Shown piece after piece: positions 38,582 through 45,134 of a stretch of 48,262 nt of DNA. Position 1 is the first letter of the stretch. Each line of letters begins with the position of its first letter. Position numbers and translations under genes: made by a program. Origin of the DNA: Pseudomonadota bacterium. GTDB taxonomy: Bacteria > Pseudomonadota > Alphaproteobacteria > Caulobacterales > Caulobacteraceae. The DNA lies in contig JAEYWU010000134.1 of NCBI GenBank assembly GCA_023428785.1, positions 1 through 48,262 of the forward strand. Reading direction: 5' to 3'. Below the pieces are notes generated by a model that was not told the DNA's origin, ran no database searches, and saw only the letters and a program-made list of their open reading frames with translations.

Positions 38582-39667
38582 ATGAAGACGGCGTGGACAG
38601 TGGCGGTTGTGGCCGCAGCGGGCGTTCTGCTGAGCGCTTGCGGCGGCGGCTATGTGCCGAGCACGCCGCGGTATCCGACGCGAATGGGAGAGCTCCCGCC
38701 GCCGCCGCCGCCGCAATATCCGGCGACGCCGGAGGCCGGCCCGCAGGCGCCGCAGACCGAGACGGTCCTGCCGCCGGCGCCCTCGACCGATGTCGAGGCG
38801 TCGGAACTTCCGCCGTTGGGGCCGCCGCCGGCGAGCACGCTTCCTCCGCCCCCTCCGCCCCCTCCGCCGCCCCCGTCCGCTTCGAGCGGGGCGCCCGTGC
38901 GGCCCGGGTCGGTCTATGTGATCCAGGGCGGGGACACCCTGTCGGGCGTGGCCCGGCGGTTCGGGACCCCGGTGCGCACCCTGATGACCCTGAACGGGAT
39001 CGGGGACGACGGGGCCATTCGGCTCGGCATGCGGCTGATCCTGCCCGAGGGCGTCCGCGACAATGGCGTGGACCCCTATGCGACCGGACCGTCGCCGTTC
39101 CAGGACATGACCCTGCCTGAGGTGTCGGCCCCTCCGCCTCCGCCGCCTCCGCCTCCGCCTCCGCCCCCGTCTCCGCCTCCTCCGCCCTCCCAGACTCCGC
39201 CGGTCTCGACCGACACCTCGGCCGTGGGCGAGGATGGCTTCCCGACGGGCGCCGAGCTGGCGCGACGCGCGGCAGGCCGTTTCGCCTGGCCGGTGCGGGG
39301 CGATCTGCTGACCCGCTACGGCACCATGGGCTCGGGCCTGCGGAGCGACGGCATCAATATCGGTGCGGCCGCCGGCACCGAGGTTCGCGCCTCGGCGGCC
39401 GGGCAGGTGGCCTATGCGGGCGACAGCCTGCCGGGCCTGGGCACCACGGTGGTGATCGTCCACACCGACGGCTGGGTCACGGCCTATTCGCACCTGGGCT
39501 CGACCAATGTGCGCATGGAGCAGCGGGTGACCCAGGGCCAGGTGATCGGCACGACCGGCACGACCGGCGGCGTGACCCAGCCGCAGGTCCATTTCGAAAT
39601 CCGCTACACTCCCGCTCCGGCCGACCGGCCTCGCCCGGTGGACCCGATCCCGCTGCTGCCGCGCTAG
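38582..39667 (+). CDS. LysM and degenerate LytM (M23) lipoprotein, NlpD-like
   Basis: A 361-residue lipoprotein: lipobox VLLSAC (Cys20), a Pro-rich tether, one LysM domain (about 111-156, VYVIQGGDTLSGVARRFG), a second long Pro-rich linker and a C-terminal LytM domain (about 230-361). The catalytic residues are missing. Ser255 and Asn259 in SDGINIGAA replace the His and Asp of HxGxD, and Gln335-Val-His337 replaces H-x-H. This is the pattern of E. coli NlpD and EnvC, which activate amidases rather than cut peptidoglycan, so a role in septal cell separation is likely. The polyproline runs need EF-P for translation. The start is ATG 38582. Confidence 0.88.
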   Translation: MKTAWTVAVVAAAGVLLSACGGGYVPSTPRYPTRMGELPPPPPPQYPATPEAGPQAPQTETVLPPAPSTDVEASELPPLGPPPASTLPPPPPPPPPPPSASSGAPVRPGSVYVIQGGDTLSGVARRFGTPVRTLMTLNGIGDDGAIRLGMRLILPEGVRDNGVDPYATGPSPFQDMTLPEVSAPPPPPPPPPPPPPSPPPPPSQTPPVSTDTSAVGEDGFPTGAELARRAAGRFAWPVRGDLLTRYGTMGSGLRSDGINIGAAAGTEVRASAAGQVAYAGDSLPGLGTTVVIVHTDGWVTAYSHLGSTNVRMEQRVTQGQVIGTTGTTGGVTQPQVHFEIRYTPAPADRPRPVDPIPLLPR

Positions 39668-39669
39668 GG

Positions 39670-39716
39670 CTGTCGGTGTCGGTGTCGCTCTGAAAAAGCA
39701 GCGACACGACCGACAG
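39670..39716 (+). terminator. long bulged hairpin after the NlpD-like gene
   Basis: CTGTCGGT and GTGTCGCT on one side pair with AGCGACAC and ACCGACAG on the other, with a small bulge and a CTGAAAAAGC loop. It begins two bases after the stop. There is no T-run. It stands before the convergent DUF924 gene and could act in both directions. Confidence 0.5.
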
Positions 39717-39887
39717 CAGCGACACGCGCCTTGCGACGCGCACACCTGAGGCTCGCGCCAATCCCGACGATGTCAAAGACCGCGCGGTAAAGGCTAGGCG
39801 CGCGCGGGTGAGCGGTGATGAGCAGGCCGACGGGCGCGGGCGGAGCTTTTGATTTCAGCGGCTTGGGCGGCGTGCCTGCGGGGAAAT

Positions 39888-40427
39888 CTAGCCTGTGAAG
39901 CCGTCGGCCTCGAGGAAGGCGGCTTCCTCGGGCGTCGTCACCCGGCCCAGGGCCCTGTTCCGGTGCGGGAAGCGTCCGAAGCGAGCGATGATGTCGTGGT
40001 GGTGTCGCGCCCATTTGTCGGCGTCCGGCGTGGTCAGGGCGCCGAAGAGGGCGAGGGACTGACGCTGGTCGTCGATGTCCTCGGAGTGCTGGAGCGGCAG
40101 GTAGAGGAAAGGCCGGAGGTCCTCGGGCAGGGCCTGGTCGTGGCCCAGGGCGATAGCGCGGCGCGCGATCTCGCGCGCCAGCGGATCGGTGGCGAAGGCG
40201 TGGCCGGTGTCGCGAAAGCAGTTGCGCGGGAACTGGTCGAGCAGCAGGCACAGGGCGAGGGCGCCTTCGGGCGTCCCCATCCAGTCATCGCGCTCGCGGC
40301 GGGCGGTGGCGAGGTGATCCGCCTCGAACCGTCGGCGGAACTCGGCGTCGAAAGCGTCATCTTTGGCGAACCACTTCGACGGTCCGGCCTCGACCCAGAA
40401 GGCGACGACGTCGCCCGGGGCGGTCAC
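39888..40427 (-). CDS. DUF924 family protein
   Basis: A 179-residue helical protein with the DUF924 pattern: DVVAFWVEAGPSKWFAKDDA, FDAEFRRRFEADHLATAR, LALCLLLDQFPRNCFRDT and FLYLPLQHSEDIDDQRQSLA. The family is TPR-like and has no established activity. I chose GTG 40427, which gives the standard length. It lies four bases after the stop of the small membrane protein gene upstream, so the two are one operon. A longer frame to 40523 exists but overlaps that gene. Confidence 0.85.
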   Translation of the reverse strand: MTAPGDVVAFWVEAGPSKWFAKDDAFDAEFRRRFEADHLATARRERDDWMGTPEGALALCLLLDQFPRNCFRDTGHAFATDPLAREIARRAIALGHDQALPEDLRPFLYLPLQHSEDIDDQRQSLALFGALTTPDADKWARHHHDIIARFGRFPHRNRALGRVTTPEEAAFLEADGFTG

Positions 40428-40431
40428 GGTC

Positions 40432-40620
40432 CTAAAGCCCGAAATCGACGCCGAGCGGCTGGGCCTCGTCCACCGCGCTGGTGAAGGCGGCGCGGTCCGG
40501 GATGGAGGGGGATCCGAGCTCAAGCCCGCTGAGGCCCAGGGCGACGAGCACGGCGGTGATCGCCACGACCCAGGCGCCGGCCTTTGCCTCGCGAACGGTG
40601 AATACGGATTGCCGAGCCAT
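40432..40620 (-). CDS. small single-span membrane protein
   Basis: A 62-residue protein: MARQSVFTVREAKAG, then a membrane span AWVVAITAVLVALGLSGL, then a short polar tail rich in Asp/Ser. No family recognised. ATG 40620 has a strong purine-rich leader (GGGAGG and AGGGA). It overlaps nothing and is followed after 4 bp by DUF924, which supports it being a real gene. Confidence 0.65.
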   Translation of the reverse strand: MARQSVFTVREAKAGAWVVAITAVLVALGLSGLELGSPSIPDRAAFTSAVDEAQPLGVDFGL

Positions 40621-40765
40621 GTCCCTGAACCTCCCAGTGTGTCGGGAGAGGCAACGAGGGAATCGGCAGGTCGTTCCGCCGCCGTCAGGCCCCGTCAGGC
40701 GTCAATCCGATGCTGTGCCCTGCAAAACACATTCGAGCGCCCGGCGGACACCCGAGCCTGGGGGA

Positions 40766-41344
40766 TCAGTATTCCTCGCGCGACGGGGTGGGGTCGTAGG
40801 ACCGGGTCTGCGGGGCGCGCTCGCGGCCGAAGATCGGCAGGAGGTCCGACAGGTCGATGAAGGTGTCGGCGGCGCGGCGCAGGTCGTCGGCGGCCTGGGG
40901 CGGCTGGCTCTTCAGCGTCGAGATCACCGAAACGCGCACGCCCTTCCTCTGCATCGCCTTGACCAGCGGGGCGAAGTCGCCGTCGCCCGAGAAGAGAACG
41001 GCGTGGTCGATGCGCTCGGCCAGCTCCATCATGTCGACGGCGATCTCGACATCCATGTTGCCCTTGGTGCGCGAACGGCCCTCGTGATCTGTGAAGCGCT
41101 TGGCGGCTTTCGTGACCATGGTGAAGCCGTTGTAGTCGAGCCAGTCGATCAGGGGCTTGATCGGGGAGTAGTCATCACCCTCGACCACGGCGGTGTAATA
41201 GTAGGCCCGGACCAGCACGCCCTTCTTGCGGAACTCGTCGATCAGCTTCTTGAAGTCGATGTCGGCGGACAGGGCCTTGGCGGCCGAATAGAGGTTGGCC
41301 CCGTCGATGAAGAGGGCGAGGCGTTCCGTCGGATAGAAGCTCAT
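40766..41344 (-). CDS. NYN domain (LabA/DUF88-like) protein
   Basis: A 192-residue PIN-like putative RNase. Acidic residues fit the NYN active site: RLALFIDGANLYSAAKAL (Asp), GNMDVEIAVDMME (Asp) and VLFSGDGDFAPLVKAMQRKG (two Asp). The C-terminal tail is Arg/Pro-rich. NYN proteins act on tRNA, rRNA or other RNA, and the target is unknown. The ATG 41344 has no ribosome site, and only 14 bp separate it from the divergent folK start. Confidence 0.88.
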   Translation of the reverse strand: MSFYPTERLALFIDGANLYSAAKALSADIDFKKLIDEFRKKGVLVRAYYYTAVVEGDDYSPIKPLIDWLDYNGFTMVTKAAKRFTDHEGRSRTKGNMDVEIAVDMMELAERIDHAVLFSGDGDFAPLVKAMQRKGVRVSVISTLKSQPPQAADDLRRAADTFIDLSDLLPIFGRERAPQTRSYDPTPSREEY

Positions 41345-41358
41345 GGCAATATGGTCTC

Positions 41359-41868
41359 GTGAATACGTCCGAATGGGATGAGGCCGTCGTTATCGCCCTG
41401 GGCTCGAACTTGAAAGGGCCCTGGGGTTCGACGCGCGACCTTCTGGAGGCCGCGCTGGCCCGGCTCCGGTCCGAGGGGCTGGATGTGACGCACCGGTCCT
41501 CGTGGTGGCGATCCTCGGCCTGGCCGGACCCGGACGAGCCGCCGTTCCTGAACGCCGTGGCGATCGTCGAAACCGCCTTGGACCCGCACGAGACCATGGC
41601 CGCCCTGAGCCGCGTCGAGGAGGCTTTCGGGCGGGATCGGCATCGGCGGAATGCGCCGAGGACGCTGGACTTGGACCTGATCGCCTATGGCCGGATCGTG
41701 GACCACGACTCGGGGCTCACCCTGCCGCATCCGAGGGCGCGGCAGCGGCGGTTCGTCATGGGCCCTCTGGCCGAGATCGCCCCGGACTGGCGATGCCCGG
41801 AGACCGGGGAGGCGGCGGAGGTGCTGGTCGAGCGGTGCGAGGTGGGGCTGGATGCGCGGGCGATCTGA
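41359..41868 (+). CDS. folK: HPPK, 6-hydroxymethyl-7,8-dihydropterin pyrophosphokinase
   Basis: Transfers pyrophosphate from ATP to the pterin in folate synthesis. The 169-residue chain has VVIALGSNLKGPWGSTRDLL at the start, the substrate loop SSWWRSSAWPDPDEPPFLNA and the HPPK signature GRDRHRRNAPRTLDLDLIAY, ending with LPHPRARQRRFVMGPLAEIA. The GTG start 41359 is the only one that keeps the family start; the ATG at 41351 is out of frame. There is no ribosome site, as for the divergent NYN gene. Confidence 0.95.
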   Translation: MNTSEWDEAVVIALGSNLKGPWGSTRDLLEAALARLRSEGLDVTHRSSWWRSSAWPDPDEPPFLNAVAIVETALDPHETMAALSRVEEAFGRDRHRRNAPRTLDLDLIAYGRIVDHDSGLTLPHPRARQRRFVMGPLAEIAPDWRCPETGEAAEVLVERCEVGLDARAI

Positions 41869-42163
41869 AGCTCTCATCGCCGCCATGGGACTGCTTGGCG
41901 CCTGCTCCACGCCGGAAGAGGGACAAGCGAAACTCGTCGAGGCCCTGTCCGACCCAACGGGCCTGCGAAGTGTTGCTACTGATGTTTTATGGCCCGAGCG
42001 GATCAGGCGAGTTCATTGTGAGCCGTCTGAAGAAGAGCCGACCGAGTATGGCTGCTCGTTTGAAGGTGCATGCTCCATCGCTTGGAGGGCGATGGATGCT
42101 GTGATTGTCTTCCAGGGTGGCGGCTGGCAACTGCTGGATATTTCTGGCGATCGGCCTGGGTGA
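41852..42163 (+). CDS. small predicted lipoprotein
   Basis: A 103-residue protein with a lipobox LLGAC (Cys18) after a short signal (MRGRSEALIAAMG), then STPEEGQAKLVEAL. The mature part has three more cysteines (HCEPSE, YGCSFE, GACSIA). It overlaps the end of folK by 17 bases; ATG 41852 has GAGGTGGGG ahead. No family recognised. The local base composition looks less GC-rich than in the neighbours, which may mean a recent arrival. Confidence 0.6.
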   Translation: MRGRSEALIAAMGLLGACSTPEEGQAKLVEALSDPTGLRSVATDVLWPERIRRVHCEPSEEEPTEYGCSFEGACSIAWRAMDAVIVFQGGGWQLLDISGDRPG

Positions 42164-42212
42164 GAGGGGCGTCAACAGGACTGGATGCGATGGGCGGCGG
42201 ACGGGTCCAAAG

Positions 42213-42413
42213 ATGCAGCTAGGACGAGCCTTCCTGAAGGTCTATCGCACCGGGGCGTTACTGTTTGCAGCTAGCGCACCATTCGCGGCTATTGCATACG
42301 CCATGACCGGCCAGCTTGATTTGCAGACCGGCATAGTCCTGACCGCGTTCATGCTGCTGTCGATCGGCTTCTACTTTTTTGGGCGTTGGTTGGAAGCAAC
42401 GTTCTATCCCTGA
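42213..42413 (+). CDS. small two-span membrane protein
   Basis: A 66-residue protein with two probable membrane spans (GALLFAASAPFAAIAYAM and GIVLTAFMLLSIGFYFFG) and short polar ends. No family recognised. There is no clear ribosome site; the leader AAAG before ATG 42213 is weak. The clear double-hairpin hydrophobic pattern suggests a real gene. It shares the less GC-rich patch with the preceding lipoprotein gene. Confidence 0.5.
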   Translation: MQLGRAFLKVYRTGALLFAASAPFAAIAYAMTGQLDLQTGIVLTAFMLLSIGFYFFGRWLEATFYP

Positions 42414-42435
42414 TCGGACAGGCTCAGGCCCCGGC

Positions 42436-42472
42436 GGTGCATATTGCACCCGCGAACCCGAACGGCTATCTT
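42436..42472 (+). promoter_or_regulatory. rpoZ-rel promoter with overlapping palindrome
   Basis: TTGCAC (42444-42449), 17 bases, TATCTT (42467-42472) resembles a sigma-70 type promoter about 40 bp before rpoZ. The perfect palindrome GGTGCA-TAT-TGCACC (42436-42450) covers the -35 element and could be a repressor or activator site. Confidence 0.5.
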
Positions 42473-42513
42473 AGACGGCTACTCCCCCGATCTCCCGACA
42501 CAAGAGAGTCTGA

Positions 42514-42873
42514 ATGGCCCGCGTCACCGTCGAAGACTGCATTGAGAAAGTGCCGAACCGTTTCGGCCTGGTGCTGCTGTCCGCGCATCGCGCCCGCGCG
42601 ATCTCGAACGGCGCCGCCCTGATGCTGGACCGCGACAACGACAAGAACCCGGTCGTCGCCCTGCGCGAACTGGCCGAGGACGCCGTCAAGCCGGAAACCC
42701 TCGAGGACAACCTCGTCACCACGCTGCAGCGTGTCGATGAGCGCACCGAGGCGGAAGAAGAGGCCGAGACCCTGGCGCTGCTGGCCGAGCCGCAGCACAT
42801 GCAGATGAGCGAGTCGGAACTGCTCCGCGCGCTGCAGAGCGACCGTGACGGCGGCCAGGAGGAGCGATACTGA
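42514..42873 (+). CDS. rpoZ: RNA polymerase omega subunit
   Basis: A 119-residue subunit that helps assemble RNA polymerase and forms part of ppGpp site 1 in proteobacteria. It has the conserved start MARVTVEDCIEKVPNRFGLV and LLSAHRARAISNGAALMLDR, with an acidic C-terminal extension typical of alphaproteobacteria. Its gene precedes rel, so polymerase subunit and alarmone enzyme are co-expressed. Its last codons contain AGGAGGAG (42857-42864), which can act as a ribosome site for the next gene. Confidence 0.96.
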   Translation: MARVTVEDCIEKVPNRFGLVLLSAHRARAISNGAALMLDRDNDKNPVVALRELAEDAVKPETLEDNLVTTLQRVDERTEAEEEAETLALLAEPQHMQMSESELLRALQSDRDGGQEERY

Positions 42874-42974
42874 GCGACGCGCCCGTCGATCGAAGTATCC
42901 CTCTGACACCGGCGGCCCCGCCGCCGGAACCCCAGAACTCAAACCAAAAGCCGGCCAGGCCGCGCGCCCCGATC

Positions 42975-45134
42975 ATGCGTCAGTTCGAACTGACCGATCG
43001 GGTGAAGGCCTATGACCCCAAGGCCGACGAGGCCCTGCTGGACAAGGCCTATGTCTATGCGACCCAGATGCACGGGTCGCAGAAGCGCGCCTCGGGCGAT
43101 CCCTATTACGCCCACCCGATCCAGGTCGCGGGCATCCTGACCGACTACAAGCTCGACACCGCCTCGATCGTGACGGCCCTGCTGCACGACGTGATCGAGG
43201 ACACCTCTGCCACGCGCAACGACATCGCCGAGCGGTTCGGCGAAGAGATCGCGGGACTGGTCGAAGGCGTGACCAAGCTCTCGCAGCTGGAGCTTCAGGC
43301 CGAGCAGAGCCGCCAGGCGGAGAACCTTCGCAAGTTTATCCTGGCCATCTCCAAGGACGTGCGTGTCCTGATGGTCAAGCTGGCCGACCGCCTGCACAAC
43401 ATGCGCACGCTCCAGTACGTGAAGCCGGAGAAGCGCGAGCGGATCGCCCGCGAGACGCTCGAAGTCTATGCGCCGCTCGGCCGTTCGATCGGCATGCACC
43501 GCATCGCTATCGAGCTGGAAGAGCTGGCGTTCGAACATCTACACCCGCAGGCGCGCGACGCGATCGTCCGGCGGCTGCAGGCGCTGAAGCTGGAGCAGGG
43601 CAAGGCCGTCACCCGCGTGACCGCCGAGCTGGAGCGCACGCTGCTGGCCGAGGGGGTGAAGGCCCACGTCTATGGCCGTGAGAAGACGCCCTATTCGATC
43701 TGGAGGAAGCTGCAGTCCAAGTCGGTGGGCTTCTCTGCCCTGTCGGACATCTATGGCTTTCGGGTGATCGTCGAGTCGGACGCGGACTGCTACCGCGCGC
43801 TGGGGGTGATCCATCGGCACTGGTCGATGGCTCCGGGTCGTTTCAAGGACTACATCTCCACGCCGAAATCGAACAACTACCGCTCGCTGCACACGACGGT
43901 GGTGGGGCCCCACGGCACCCGAATCGAGCTTCAGATCCGCACCGAGGAGATGGAGCGGGTCGCCGAAGAGGGCGTGGCCGCCCACTGGCGTTACAAGAAC
44001 AACAACTACGGCTTCGACGCCGAGGCCGCCGCCCAGGGGGGCGGGCGCGACCCGCTGCAGACGCTGCGTCATCTGGTGCAGGTGATCGAGCACGGCGGCG
44101 AGCACGACGAATGGGTCGAGCACGCCAAGCTCGAGATGTACCTGGATCAGGTCTTCGTCTTCACGCCCAAGGGAGAGCTGATCACCCTGCCCCAGGGGGC
44201 GATGCCGCTGGACTTCGCCTATGCAGTCCACACCGAGGTGGGCGACACGGCAGTCGGCGTGCTGATCAACGGCGAGAACCGGCCGATGCGCACGGCGCTG
44301 AAGAATGGCGACGTTGTGCAGATCCTTCGCGACAAGACCCCACAGATCGCGCCGGACTGGCGCAATCTGGCGGTCACGGGCCGGGCCCGCTCGGCCATCC
44401 GGCGCCACATTCGGGCCTCCGAGCGCGAGGAGTTCCAGAGGCTGGGCCGCTCGGCGCTGGAGCAGGCGTTCGTGCGGGTCGGCAAGAAGATCAAGGACGT
44501 CAGCCTGACGCCGGCGCTCGAGATCCTGAACCTGCCCAACGACGAGGAGCTCTACGACCGGCTGGGTCGCGGGCGGATCTCGGCGGGGGTGATCATTGAC
44601 GCCCTGTTCCCGACGCTGGAGCCCAAGCAGCGGGCTGCGGTGCGCTCACGCACCCGCATCGACGGGGGCAAGGCCGGGCGGCTGTTCGTGCGCGGCGGCG
44701 GCCTGACGCCGGGGGTGTCGATTCACTTTGCATCCTGCTGCACCCCCGTGCCGGGCGACCGCATCGTCGGCATCGTCCAGCCCGGGCAGGGCCTGACGGT
44801 CCACGTCATCGACTGCGAGCGGCTGGTCGAGTTCGAGAGCCAGGACGACCTGTGGCGCGACCTGCAGTGGACGCCCCAGGCCGAGCGCCTGGGCCTGGGC
44901 GCCGCGACGCTCAAAGCGACGATCCGCAATGCGCCGGGCGTGCTGGGCCTGGCCTGCACCATCATTGGCGAGGCCGGCGGCAACATCCTGAACCTCAAGA
45001 TGAGCCACCGGAAGGAGGACTTCTTCGAGGTCACCTTCGAGGTCGAGGTGACCGACGCGAGGCACGCCACGACGATCGCTGCGGCGCTGCGCGCCAATCC
45101 GTCCGTCGAGACCGTCGAGCGGATGAAGGGCTAG
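42975..45134 (+). CDS. spoT: bifunctional (p)ppGpp synthetase/hydrolase (Rel/SpoT)
   Basis: Makes and degrades the stringent-response alarmone. From ATG 42975 the 719 residues hold the HD hydrolase (HPIQVAGILTDYKL, with His71-Asp72 in LLHDVIEDT), the synthetase domain (REKTPYSIWRKLQSKS, SDIYGFRVIV), TGS (VFTPKGELITLPQGAMPLDF), a zinc-finger-like stretch (FASCCTPVPGD) and the C-terminal ACT domain (GVLGLACTIIGEAGGNILNL). The start is uncertain. In frame and open, a CTG at 42870 overlaps the rpoZ stop (CTGA) and sits five bases after AGGAGGAG, giving 35 extra Pro-rich residues, while ATG 42975 has no ribosome site. The TAG is shared with the kinase stop. Confidence 0.95.
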   Translation: MRQFELTDRVKAYDPKADEALLDKAYVYATQMHGSQKRASGDPYYAHPIQVAGILTDYKLDTASIVTALLHDVIEDTSATRNDIAERFGEEIAGLVEGVTKLSQLELQAEQSRQAENLRKFILAISKDVRVLMVKLADRLHNMRTLQYVKPEKRERIARETLEVYAPLGRSIGMHRIAIELEELAFEHLHPQARDAIVRRLQALKLEQGKAVTRVTAELERTLLAEGVKAHVYGREKTPYSIWRKLQSKSVGFSALSDIYGFRVIVESDADCYRALGVIHRHWSMAPGRFKDYISTPKSNNYRSLHTTVVGPHGTRIELQIRTEEMERVAEEGVAAHWRYKNNNYGFDAEAAAQGGGRDPLQTLRHLVQVIEHGGEHDEWVEHAKLEMYLDQVFVFTPKGELITLPQGAMPLDFAYAVHTEVGDTAVGVLINGENRPMRTALKNGDVVQILRDKTPQIAPDWRNLAVTGRARSAIRRHIRASEREEFQRLGRSALEQAFVRVGKKIKDVSLTPALEILNLPNDEELYDRLGRGRISAGVIIDALFPTLEPKQRAAVRSRTRIDGGKAGRLFVRGGGLTPGVSIHFASCCTPVPGDRIVGIVQPGQGLTVHVIDCERLVEFESQDDLWRDLQWTPQAERLGLGAATLKATIRNAPGVLGLACTIIGEAGGNILNLKMSHRKEDFFEVTFEVEVTDARHATTIAAALRANPSVETVERMKG

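Noticed and set aside
38696..39200. CRISPR-like or satellite array in the CCG/CCT-rich stretches
   Set aside because: The repeats are polyproline codons inside an open frame and lack spacers.
37562..39745. A 727-codon open frame on the minus strand
   Set aside because: Only the last 286 codons are a protein (MoxR). The rest is antisense of the NlpD-like gene and reads as Arg/Gly-rich filler.
39888..40620. Toxin-antitoxin pair (small membrane protein + DUF924)
   Set aside because: DUF924 is not a known toxin or antitoxin and the small protein has none of the usual toxin features.
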